From contig DATGKD010000157.1 of NCBI GenBank assembly GCA_035294855.1, positions 1-13,044 on the forward strand: DNA of 13,044 bases. Reading direction: 5' to 3'. Below the pieces are notes generated by a model. That model searched no databases. It was not told the origin of the DNA and saw nothing but the letters and a program-made list of their open reading frames with translations. This DNA comes from DATGKD01 sp035294855. GTDB lineage: Bacteria > Actinomycetota > Acidimicrobiia > Acidimicrobiales > UBA8190. The translations under genes and the position numbers were made by a program. Position 1 is the first letter of the stretch. Every line of letters starts with the position of its first letter. Positions 8,240 to 13,044 of the stretch are shown here, one piece after another.

Positions 8240-8255
8240 GGCGCGGCCGCGCGCC
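8240..8255 (+). terminator. Probable intrinsic terminator of serA
   Basis: GGCGCG and CGCGCC form a perfect 6-bp all-GC stem with loop GCCG, 3 nt past the serA stop, followed by TTTCGT. The T run is short but the position is right. The rest of the 94-bp gap to the sigma gene shows only the -10-like box. Confidence 0.5.
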
Positions 8256-8312
8256 TTTCGTGTGCGGTCGACTCGGGCCATCCGGCGTACGCGCAGAGCC
8301 GGAGCGCGGGCC

Positions 8313-8318
8313 TAGCCT
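8313..8318 (+). promoter_or_regulatory. Possible -10 element of the sigma factor gene
   Basis: TAGCCT (TANNNT) lies 12 nt before the ATG at 8331. No Shine-Dalgarno and no convincing -35 are seen. It resembles the box before serA, so a leaderless or very short-leader mRNA from a housekeeping promoter is plausible. Confidence 0.35.
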
Positions 8319-8330
8319 TTCTCCATCGAC

Positions 8331-9173
8331 ATGTCCGCCGAACGCAGTGTCCCCGACCGTGGTCGAGAGGGTGCGGACGCGCTTGGTGCGGCTCGGCGGG
8401 GAGACCGCCAGGCCCTCGAGGACCTGCTGACGTCCCACTACGACCGCGTCCACGCCCTGTGCCGGCGCATGTTGTCGAACGACGCCGACGCCCTCGACGC
8501 AACCCAGGACGCACTCCTCGCTGCGGTGAAGGGCCTCGAGCGCTTCGACGGACGCAGCTCGTTCGGGACGTGGATGTACCGCATCGCCACGAATGTGTGC
8601 CTCGACGAATTGCGGCGACGGCGCCGCCGGCCGCTGGTCGGCCTCCCGGACGACGACGGGCGGGATGCAGCCGGACGCCCGGGCGCGAGAACGTCAGCCC
8701 GGCGCGATCTCTGGGTCGATACGGCGACGGCAGAGGAGGTGGCCCGTGACCACGCGCCAGGGCGGGCCGCCGGTTCAGCTGTCGTCGCGCCGGCTGCGTT
8801 CGGCTCCGCCGGTCTCGATCCGGCCGACAGTGTCGTGGCCAAGATCGACGTCGATGCCGCGCTGGCGCAGATCCCTTCCGAATTCCGCGTGGCCGTCGTT
8901 CTGCGCGACGTCTGTGACCTCCCGTACGACGAGATCGCCGATGTCCTCGACCTGCCGATCGGGACGGTCCGGTCGCGCATCGCGCGCGGTCGGGCCGCCC
9001 TCGCGGCGATCTTGACGGCAGGGCGGGCCGCGCCGGCCGCGCCGGCCGCGCCGGCTTCGTCGTCCCCGTCGGACGGGGCGGGAGGGGCGGGAGGGGCAGC
9101 TCCGGCCTCTGCCCGCCGGAACCGGGAGGGCGGGACGGTCGTCCAACCGGTGGAGGGTGATTCCCGACCATGA
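8331..9173 (+). CDS. ECF-type RNA polymerase sigma factor
   Basis: This is an alternative sigma70-family factor with only regions 2 and 4, so it belongs to the extracytoplasmic-function group. It has 280 residues. Region 2 spans about 24-98, with LDATQDALLAAVKGLERFDG for the core-binding/-10 part and FGTWMYRIATNVCLDELRR for the -10 recognition helix. Region 4 spans about 173-228 with the helix-turn-helix YDEIADVLDLPIGTVRSRIARGR. Two oddities make it longer than the usual 170-200 residues. The linker between the regions is about 70 residues and arginine/alanine-rich. The tail after region 4 (229-280) is low-complexity Ala/Pro/Gly encoded by 9-bp repeats. The stop overlaps the anti-sigma ATG by 4 nt, so the two are translationally coupled. 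The target promoters are unknown. Confidence 0.93.
   Translation: MSAERSVPDRGREGADALGAARRGDRQALEDLLTSHYDRVHALCRRMLSNDADALDATQDALLAAVKGLERFDGRSSFGTWMYRIATNVCLDELRRRRRRPLVGLPDDDGRDAAGRPGARTSARRDLWVDTATAEEVARDHAPGRAAGSAVVAPAAFGSAGLDPADSVVAKIDVDAALAQIPSEFRVAVVLRDVCDLPYDEIADVLDLPIGTVRSRIARGRAALAAILTAGRAAPAAPAAPASSSPSDGAGGAGGAAPASARRNREGGTVVQPVEGDSRP
9030..9094 (+). repeat. 9-bp tandem repeats in the sigma factor tail
   Basis: GCGCCGGCC-type units occur three times at 9030-9056 (the last with one change), and GGCGGGAGG occurs twice at 9077-9094. They are in frame and encode an Ala/Pro stretch and a Gly/Ala stretch. A palindrome of the form CCCCGTC-G-GACGGGG lies between them. Replication slippage in a disordered tail is the simple explanation. 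Confidence 0.7.
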
Positions 9174-10090
9174 CCGACATGCACCTGAGCGACGAGGAGC
9201 TGTCGTCCCGCATCGACGATGTGGGCGACCGTCTCGCCGCGGACGCGCACCTGCGGCATTGCGACGCGTGCCGCCGACGGCTCACGGAACTCGGCGATGC
9301 CCGCCAGCTCCTCCGGCGCCCTGTACCTGCGGTATCGGCCGATGAGCGTGCCGCCATGGTCGCGGCCGTCGTCGACGAGGCCCTGGCGGAACGAGCCAAC
9401 CGGCAATCGCTCGGCGGAGATGCCGCTGGAGTTCCGGTGCCCGCCACCCCACTGCGGGTACGCCGATCCCCCAGCCCCCGTGTCGTCGGAGGGGTCGCCG
9501 CGGCACTGATCGTCGCTGCCCTCATCGCTGTTCCCGTGGCGATCTCGTCGACCTCGAACACGACCGGGTCGAGCAGGGCGTCCGGCGCCCGGTCCACCCA
9601 CAACCCCGAAGATCACGGCGGACTGTCGGCGGCGGCGAACGCTCCGGCGCGTGACCTGGGAGCGATCGGCTCGACCCAGCAATTGCGGTCCGCGCTCAGT
9701 TCGTTCGCGGTGAATGGCGCCGCCGGCTCGGCGGCTGCGGGCTCGAACGGCGCGGTCCCGGGACAAGCAAGCCCGCAGAGCGCCGGCTCGGCGACATCGG
9801 GTTCGGGGGCGTTCGCACCGACCGCGGCTCCTCCCGCGACGGGGGCGGCCCGGTCAGCGACCTCTGACGCTGTCGCGGGGTGTCTGCAGTCCGCGGAGCA
9901 GGAGGCGAAGACGTCGCGCGGCACCACAGCGAACCCTTCGCTGTCGTTCACCGCGACCGCCGTGTACCGCGACACACCGGCGCTCGTCTTCGTCTTCGGT
10001 CCAGCCTCCGGACAGGGCGGGGCGTCGCGACCGCTCGCCGTCGTCACTGCCCTGTCGGGCTGCCGGGTCCTGGCGCAGACGACGATCTGA
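9170..10090 (+). CDS. Membrane-bound zinc-motif anti-sigma factor
   Basis: This is the probable inhibitor of the upstream ECF sigma factor. It has 306 residues. The cytoplasmic N-terminal part carries the ZAS motif H-x3-C-x2-C (H27, C31, C34), the usual sigma-binding anti-sigma fold. One membrane helix lies at about 106-126 (VVGGVAAALIVAALIAVPVAI) after a basic stretch, giving an N-in, C-out topology. A disordered Ser/Ala/Gly/Pro segment (about 127-235) reaches out from the membrane. It ends in a compact domain of about 70 residues (237-306) with two cysteines, C238 and C298, bracketing YRDTPALVFVF. The outer domain is probably the signal-receiving or protein-contact part. Its ligand is not known to me. 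The start overlaps the sigma stop (ATGA). An ATG at 9179 is an alternative. Convergent with the small gene at 10123. Confidence 0.88.
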   Translation: MTDMHLSDEELSSRIDDVGDRLAADAHLRHCDACRRRLTELGDARQLLRRPVPAVSADERAAMVAAVVDEALAERANRQSLGGDAAGVPVPATPLRVRRSPSPRVVGGVAAALIVAALIAVPVAISSTSNTTGSSRASGARSTHNPEDHGGLSAAANAPARDLGAIGSTQQLRSALSSFAVNGAAGSAAAGSNGAVPGQASPQSAGSATSGSGAFAPTAAPPATGAARSATSDAVAGCLQSAEQEAKTSRGTTANPSLSFTATAVYRDTPALVFVFGPASGQGGASRPLAVVTALSGCRVLAQTTI

Positions 10091-10122
10091 TCTCGTGCGG
10101 CCGCCGCGCCGCGGAGCTGCGC

Positions 10123-10410
10123 TCAGCGAGTGCCGGGTTGAGAAGCAGCCCGTGATCCGTTGCCGTCGGACCGATCCCGTGCCGGAGGGACCGCGGGCCA
10201 CGTGTCGAAGCTGCCTCGCCTGCGGGGAGCCGCTTCGGCGCCACCAGACGACCTGTCGAGGACTGCTCGCGCCGCGGCGACCGCCCCCGCCAACGCCGCG
10301 GCGACGCCCACCACGATCAACACGATGCGCACGACGCCACGCACGTCTCGCAGCGTAGTGGGGGTCTGCGGCGCCCAGTCCTTGACCAGGGTGCGTTCGT
10401 TTGACACCAT
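10123..10410 (-). CDS. Small single-pass membrane protein with DTWPAVPP motif
   Basis: I do not recognise a named family. The 95-residue product starts MVSNERTLVKDW, has one strong membrane helix at about 26-47 (VVRIVLIVVGVAAALAGAVA), then a basic linker and the motif SFDTWPAVPP at 67-76, followed by a hydrophilic tail. My recollection is that short actinobacterial membrane proteins ending in a D-x-W-P-x-V-P type motif exist; this was not checked. I chose the ATG at 10410 because the longer open frame would run back through the leuA leader and terminator. The gene diverges from the leader peptide with 9 bp between start codons and converges on the anti-sigma gene with 32 bp between stops. Its placement suggests shared control with leuA. 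A chance reading frame is possible but unlikely given the clean helix. Confidence 0.65.
   Translation of the reverse strand: MVSNERTLVKDWAPQTPTTLRDVRGVVRIVLIVVGVAAALAGAVAAARAVLDRSSGGAEAAPRRRGSFDTWPAVPPARDRSDGNGSRAASQPGTR
10382..10410 (+). promoter_or_regulatory. Candidate promoter for leuL-leuA
   Basis: TTGACC (10382-10387), a 17-nt spacer and CACCAT (10405-10410) form a reasonable sigma70-type promoter. Transcription would start near 10417-10420, at or just before the leader ATG, so the leader peptide could be read from a leaderless or nearly leaderless mRNA. The -10 box overlaps the start codon of the divergent small gene. Confidence 0.45.
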
Positions 10411-10422
10411 GACAGGGTCATG
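10408..10422. repeat. Palindrome joining two divergent start codons
   Basis: CATGAC-AGG-GTCATG is a perfect 6-3-6 inverted repeat. Its left arm contains the minus-strand ATG of the small membrane gene and its right arm contains the leader peptide ATG. It overlaps the candidate -10 box. It could be an operator for both genes, or a by-product of two ATGs in mirrored context. Confidence 0.6.
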
Positions 10423-10461
10423 AAGGCGAATCGCCCCGTCACCGGCCTGCTTCTTACCTGA
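10420..10461 (+). CDS. leuL: leu leader peptide
   Basis: A 13-codon reading frame encodes MKANRPVTGLLLT and ends in TGA at 10459-10461. It carries three consecutive leucine codons, CTG CTT CTT (10447-10455). Two of them are CTT, which looks little used in this high-GC window and should make the ribosome sensitive to charged tRNA-Leu. The stop is directly followed by a strong hairpin and then an intrinsic terminator ahead of leuA. This is the layout of ribosome-mediated attenuation, known for leucine operons in enterobacteria and described for leuA in Actinobacteria. No Shine-Dalgarno is visible, and the promoter would place the start at or near the 5' end. Confidence 0.8.
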   Translation: MKANRPVTGLLLT

Positions 10462-10487
10462 CGGCGAGCGCCCCATCGCGCTCGCCG
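10462..10487 (+). promoter_or_regulatory. Leader hairpin (pause or protector stem) before leuA
   Basis: CGGCGAGCG pairs with CGCTCGCCG in a perfect 9-bp stem with an 8-nt loop, beginning right after the leader stop codon. A ribosome stalled on the leucine codons would cover the left arm. A ribosome finishing at the stop would cover it too but then leave. I could not find a convincing antiterminator pairing between the freed right arm and the terminator. Confidence 0.65.
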
Positions 10488-10492
10488 AACGA

Positions 10493-10527
10493 CCCCCTGA
10501 GCCCCCGAGGCCAGGGGGTTTCTTCTT
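10493..10527 (+). terminator. Attenuator terminator of leuA
   Basis: CCCCCTG (10493-10499) pairs with CAGGGGG (10512-10518) around a 12-nt loop and is followed at once by TTTCTTCTT (10519-10527). This is the best intrinsic terminator in the window. It lies between the leader peptide and leuA, 49 nt before the leuA start, so it must be conditional if leuA is transcribed from the upstream promoter. Confidence 0.8.
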
Positions 10528-10561
10528 GGTCGCGACGCACACAACCGGGTCACACAGAGAG

Positions 10562-10575
10562 CGAGGATCACCTCG
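10562..10575 (+). promoter_or_regulatory. leuA ribosome-binding site inside a small hairpin
   Basis: GAGGA (10563-10567) is the Shine-Dalgarno, 8 nt from the ATG at 10576. It lies in CGAGG-ATCA-CCTCG, a perfect 5-bp stem with a 4-nt loop that ends on the base before the start codon. The stem would partly hide the ribosome-binding site. Confidence 0.55.
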
Positions 10576-12207
10576 ATGAGCGAGAACTCGAACGGAAGCG
10601 GCGCCACCGAAGCCGCCGGCGCGGGCGCCGGTGCGGTGCGCGGCGGGGGGGACCCTGGCCATCTCGTCGTGTTCGACACCACGCTCCGTGACGGGGAGCA
10701 ATCTCCCGGTATATCGCTCGACGTCGCCGAGAAGCTCGAGATCGCCGAGCAGCTGGCGCGCGTCGGTGTCGACTACATCGAGGCCGGGTTCCCCGTCGCC
10801 AGCCAGGGTGACTTCGACGCCGTGCAGGCCATCGCCCGGACCGTAGGCAACGAGCCGGACGCTCCCGCCATCTGCGGGCTCTCACGCACCCACGTGTCGG
10901 ACGTGGACCGGTGCTGGGAGGCGCTTCGGGACGCGGCGTCGGCGCGCATCCACGTGTTCATCTCGACGAGCCCCCAGCACATGGAGCACATGCTCAAGAT
11001 GAACGAGGCGCAAGTGCTGGCGGAGACGCGTGCCGGCGTCGCCCGCGCCCGTGAGCACACCGCCGACGTGGAATTCAGCCCCCAGGACGCCACCCGCACG
11101 CCGCTCGACTTCATGCTGGAAGTGCTCGCCGCGGCGGTGGACGCGGGTGCCACGACGCTCAACATCCCCGACACGGTCGGTTACGGCATCCCGTGGGACT
11201 TCGGGGCACTCATCCAACACGTCCGCAAGCAGGTCCCGGGCGACTACGTCCTGTCGACCCACTGCCACAACGATCTCGGTCTCGCCACCGCGAACAGCCT
11301 GGCCGGGGTTCAGGCAGGGGCGCGCCAAGTCGAGGTGTGCGTGAACGGCCTGGGTGAGCGCGCCGGCAATGCCGCGCTCGAGGAGGTCGTCATGGCCGTG
11401 CGCATCCGGCCCGATCAGTTCCCAGGGGTGACGACGACGGTGCGGACGGAGGAGCTCGCCCGCGCTTCACGTCTGGTGGCGCGACTCACCGGCTACCCGG
11501 TGCAGTACAACAAGGCGGTCGTCGGGCGCAACGCCTTCGCGCACGAGTCGGGCATCCACCAGCACGGCGTGCTCGTCGACCGCTCGACGTACGAGATCAT
11601 CGACGCCGCCAGCGTGGGCCAGGTGGGCCGCCAGATCGTGCTCGGCAAGCACTCCGGACGGCACGCCTTCGCCGACAGCCTGTCGAAGATGGGGATCCAC
11701 GTCCAGGGCGACGGGCTGAACCAGGCGTTCCGGAGGTTCAAGGAGCTCGCCGACCGAAAGGTGGAGATCACCGAAGCCGATCTGGAGGCCATCGTGGCCG
11801 AGGAGCTCGGTCACGACCTCGTGGAGGGATTCCAGCTCGAGTCGCTCGAGGTCGTCGGTGGCACCGTCGGCATGCCCAGGGCGCGCGTGGTGGTGAGCCG
11901 CGCCGGGGACAAGGTCGACGCCACCTCGGAGGGCAACGGCATGATCGACGCCGCCTGCACCGCGATCCGCACCGCGACGAAGGTCGAGTCCAAGCTCATC
12001 GGCTTCAACGTGTCGTCGGTCACCGGAGGGGTCGACGCGCTCGGCGACGTTGTCGTCCAGCTCGAAGGCGACGGGCTCAAGGTCTCAGGGCGCGGGGTCT
12101 CGACCGACGTGGTCGAGGCTTCGGCGCGTGCCTACCTGGCGGCGGTCAACCGCCTGGTGCGCATCCGAGCGCTCGGCGGCCGGCGGCAGGTCGAGATCGG
12201 GCCCTGA
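10576..12207 (+). CDS. leuA: 2-isopropylmalate synthase
   Basis: This is the first committed step of leucine synthesis: condensation of acetyl-CoA with 2-oxoisovalerate, which is made via IlvC and IlvD. It has 543 residues of the bacterial LeuA type 1 family. A disordered Gly/Ala N-terminus (1-27) precedes the TIM barrel, which opens with FDTTLRDGEQSPG (R38, D39). Metal-binding histidines H229 and H231 lie in STHCHNDLGLATAN, followed by VNGLGERAGNAALEEV. The linker has FAHESGIHQHG at 321-331 and LGKHSGRHAF. The C-terminal LeuA dimer domain (about 415-543) binds leucine for feedback inhibition in this family. Expression is probably controlled by the leader peptide and terminator just upstream. 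The next stages, leuC and leuD, are not adjacent on this strand, but leuD lies 0.7 kb away on the other strand. Confidence 0.96.
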   Translation: MSENSNGSGATEAAGAGAGAVRGGGDPGHLVVFDTTLRDGEQSPGISLDVAEKLEIAEQLARVGVDYIEAGFPVASQGDFDAVQAIARTVGNEPDAPAICGLSRTHVSDVDRCWEALRDAASARIHVFISTSPQHMEHMLKMNEAQVLAETRAGVARAREHTADVEFSPQDATRTPLDFMLEVLAAAVDAGATTLNIPDTVGYGIPWDFGALIQHVRKQVPGDYVLSTHCHNDLGLATANSLAGVQAGARQVEVCVNGLGERAGNAALEEVVMAVRIRPDQFPGVTTTVRTEELARASRLVARLTGYPVQYNKAVVGRNAFAHESGIHQHGVLVDRSTYEIIDAASVGQVGRQIVLGKHSGRHAFADSLSKMGIHVQGDGLNQAFRRFKELADRKVEITEADLEAIVAEELGHDLVEGFQLESLEVVGGTVGMPRARVVVSRAGDKVDATSEGNGMIDAACTAIRTATKVESKLIGFNVSSVTGGVDALGDVVVQLEGDGLKVSGRGVSTDVVEASARAYLAAVNRLVRIRALGGRRQVEIGP

Positions 12208-12210
12208 TCA

Positions 12211-12228
12211 GAGGGCTGTGAAGCCCTT
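12211..12228 (+). terminator. Possible terminator of leuA
   Basis: AGGGCT and AGCCCT form a perfect 6-bp stem with loop GTGA (plus an outer G-T pair), 3 nt past the leuA stop. No T tract follows. A second weak stem-loop (GGGG...CCCC around CCTTCGGAAGG) lies at 12229-12251. Confidence 0.4.
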
Positions 12229-12247
12229 GGGGACCCCTTCGGAAGGA

Positions 12248-12296
12248 CCCCGTCGTGCCCCTTCGTGCCCCGTCGTGCCCCTTCGTGCCCTTCGTG
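12248..12296. repeat. Short tandem repeats in the leuA-mscL gap
   Basis: The 20-bp unit CCCCGTCGTGCCCCTTCGTG is present twice (12248-12267, 12268-12287), followed by CCCTTCGTG and, after 4 nt, CCCCTCGTG. Each unit is itself two near-identical 10-mers. It fills most of the 121-bp convergent intergenic gap. Confidence 0.8.
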
Positions 12297-12323
12297 AGGT
12301 CCCCTCGTGAGCGCAGCGTGTGC

Positions 12324-12347
12324 GCCGGTCAGCGGCTCGTGACCGGC
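12324..12347. terminator. Inverted repeat over the mscL stop codon
   Basis: GCCGGTCA and TGACCGGC are perfect 8-bp arms around an 8-nt loop and overlap the end of mscL. It may end transcription from mscL, and possibly from leuA in the other direction. There is no T tract. Confidence 0.4.
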
Positions 12348-12769
12348 TGTGCGGGGATGTCGGTCCCGCAGTACTTGCACTTGGTCGCCCCGAGCGGCAG
12401 GTCGTCGGACAGACAGGCCGGGCATGCCTTGACCGGATCGGGAGGGCCGAACACCACGACGCCGCGCCGGGCGGAGATCGAGCGGTACGGCAGCACGATG
12501 ACGAAGTAGATCACCGCCATGAAGATGATGAAGTAGATGATCGCCGAAATGAAGTTGCCGAAGTTGATGAACGTCGACTGGCTGCCGGGGTCCCCCAGCT
12601 GCACGCCCAGCGCGATGGGGTGTTTCCCCTCGGCACGGTTCACGAGCGGCGTGATGACACTGTCGGTGAATGCCTTGATCAGCGTCGAGAACGCCAGAGC
12701 GACGATCAGCCCGATGGAGATGACGACGACGTCACCTCGCAACAGGAAGTTCTTGAACCCTTTGAGCAT
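12329..12769 (-). CDS. mscL: MscL-type mechanosensitive channel with C-terminal zinc ribbon
   Basis: This is a large-conductance mechanosensitive channel, a membrane homopentamer that opens under high tension and releases solutes during hypo-osmotic shock. It has 146 residues. The N-terminal amphipathic helix MLKGFKNFLLRGD leads into TM1 (about 14-36, with the ITPLVN signature just after at 39-44), a periplasmic loop (about 45-70) and TM2 (about 72-95, ISAIIYFIIFMAVIYFVIV). In place of the usual cytoplasmic helix bundle, the tail has CPAC...CKYC (C116, C119, C131, C134), a zinc ribbon. Actinobacterial MscL proteins with such tails exist to my recollection. The start is fixed by AGGAGGG just upstream (12774-12780). 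In-frame codons further up precede that site and are rejected. It is downstream of leuD on the same strand, 120 bp away. Confidence 0.92.
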   Translation of the reverse strand: MLKGFKNFLLRGDVVVISIGLIVALAFSTLIKAFTDSVITPLVNRAEGKHPIALGVQLGDPGSQSTFINFGNFISAIIYFIIFMAVIYFVIVLPYRSISARRGVVVFGPPDPVKACPACLSDDLPLGATKCKYCGTDIPAQPVTSR

Positions 12770-12773
12770 TGGA

Positions 12774-12780
12774 CCCTCCT
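12774..12780 (-). promoter_or_regulatory. Shine-Dalgarno of mscL
   Basis: AGGAGGG on the minus strand lies 4 nt before the ATG at 12769 and decides this start over an ATG 22 codons upstream. Confidence 0.8.
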
Positions 12781-12786
12781 GATGCC

Positions 12787-12808
12787 GAACCCGGCACGCG
12801 CCGGGCTC
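12787..12808 (-). promoter_or_regulatory. Hairpin upstream of mscL
   Basis: On the minus strand GAGCCCGGC and GCCGGGTTC pair over 9 bp (one G-U) with loop GCGT, ending 6 nt before the mscL Shine-Dalgarno. It could be a leuD terminator without a T tract or a 5' leader structure of mscL. A weaker CCACCT/AGGTGG stem lies at 12832-12849. Confidence 0.4.
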
Positions 12809-12845
12809 ACGCAAGGTAGCCCGCGAGCCGTCCACCTGCTGAGAG

Positions 12846-12869
12846 GTGGGTTGTGCGGTGGGTTGTGCG
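12846..12869. repeat. 12-bp perfect tandem repeat between leuD and mscL
   Basis: GTGGGTTGTGCG occurs twice head to tail (12846-12857, 12858-12869), about 77 bp upstream of the mscL start and 20 bp downstream of the leuD stop. The function is unknown. Confidence 0.8.
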
Positions 12870-12889
12870 TCGGTTGCCGATGGCCCCGC

Positions 12890-13044
12890 TCAGGCACGAA
12901 CGGCGGGAAGCCACGAGGGCCGCGTCGGCTCGTAGGCGCGGATGTCGTCCTCGTGGCGGAGGGTGAGGCCGATGTCGTCCCAGCCGTTGACGAGGCGCTC
13001 GCGCGTGGCGTCGTCGAGAAGGAACGAGCCCGCCAATCCGGCCG
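12890..13044 (-). CDS. leuD: 3-isopropylmalate dehydratase small subunit, 3' end
   Basis: Only the last 50 codons and the stop are in the window; the rest lies beyond the right edge. The visible tail begins AGLAGSFLLDDATRERLVNG, goes on with the family-typical WDDIGLTLRHEDDIRAYE, and ends PSWLPAVRA. This matches the LeuD C-terminus, in which NG-x-D-x-IGLTL and a final P-x-W-x-P are conserved. LeuD with LeuC isomerises 2- to 3-isopropylmalate, the step after LeuA. leuC is expected just upstream of leuD, outside the window. It shares its strand with mscL and is opposite to leuA. Confidence 0.88.
   Translation of the reverse strand, partial: AGLAGSFLLDDATRERLVNGWDDIGLTLRHEDDIRAYEPTRPSWLPAVRA

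Noticed and set aside
5657..8281. 874-codon open frame on the minus strand opposite aspC and serA
   Set aside because: Same reason: the composition is that of a shadow frame (His/Arg/Gly-rich), with no recognisable domain, and it covers two clear enzymes.
7180..9603. 807-codon minus-strand frame across serA, the sigma and the anti-sigma gene
   Set aside because: Shadow frame rich in Arg/Pro/Ser, with no motif, and opposite genes with intact catalytic and binding residues.
10091..10122. Terminator between the anti-sigma gene and the small membrane gene
   Set aside because: The 32-bp gap has only very short GC pairings (4-5 bp) and no T tract, too weak to call.
10411..10701. Upstream extension of the small membrane gene across the leuA leader and into leuA
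   Set aside because: The extra 97 codons run antisense to leuA, the terminator and leuL, and look like random high-GC translation. The protein-like part starts at 10410.
12248..12296. CRISPR-like array
   Set aside because: The units are contiguous 10-20-mers without spacers and no cas gene is nearby.
12770..12835. Upstream ATG of mscL adding 22 residues
   Set aside because: It precedes the strong Shine-Dalgarno at 12774-12780. MLKGFKNFLL is the normal MscL N-terminus.
1..13044. Mobile element, prophage or defence island
   Set aside because: No transposase, integrase, phage or toxin-antitoxin genes, no tRNA-linked attachment repeats and no change in base composition were seen.

Overview
The window is about 13 kb of very GC-rich, gene-dense chromosomal DNA. 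It carries branched-chain amino acid genes (ilvC, leuA, leuD), serine genes (serC, serA), an aspartate-type aminotransferase, a TldD/TldE protease pair, an ECF sigma/anti-sigma pair and mscL. I see no phage, IS element, CRISPR array, tRNA or rRNA. The long divergent SerC, the PGDH with an intervening domain, leuA with a leader peptide, an MscL ending in a zinc ribbon and start codons 7 to 12 nt behind TANNNT boxes all point to a high-GC actinobacterium. Acidimicrobiia is my best guess, but this is inference from protein style and was not tested by search.

Layout. (1) 1-4081, plus strand: ilvC, tldD and tldE form one apparent operon. The tldD start overlaps the ilvC stop, and tldE follows after 31 bp. 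The 5' end is cut just at the ilvC Shine-Dalgarno, so ilvB/ilvN may lie upstream. (2) 4188-8236: serC on the minus strand converges on tldE and diverges from aspC and serA across about 50 bp holding an 11-bp tandem repeat. SerA and SerC are the first two enzymes of the phosphorylated serine pathway. (3) 8331-10090, plus strand: an ECF sigma factor overlaps by 4 nt with a zinc-motif, single-pass membrane anti-sigma factor that has a two-cysteine outer domain. (4) 10123-12207: a 95-residue membrane protein (minus) diverges from a leucine-rich leader peptide, an intrinsic terminator and leuA (plus). (5) 12329-13044, minus strand: mscL with a C-terminal zinc ribbon, then the 3' end of leuD cut by the window edge.

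Most of the content is core metabolism. The least ordinary part is 10380-10576: a 13-codon leader with three consecutive leucine codons, two hairpins, a hairpin over the leuA ribosome-binding site, and a divergent small membrane gene whose start codon sits in a palindrome 9 bp from the leader start. This is a compact leucine-responsive control region with an uncharacterised partner gene. Second-tier points are the anti-sigma outer domain, the MscL zinc ribbon and several short tandem repeats.
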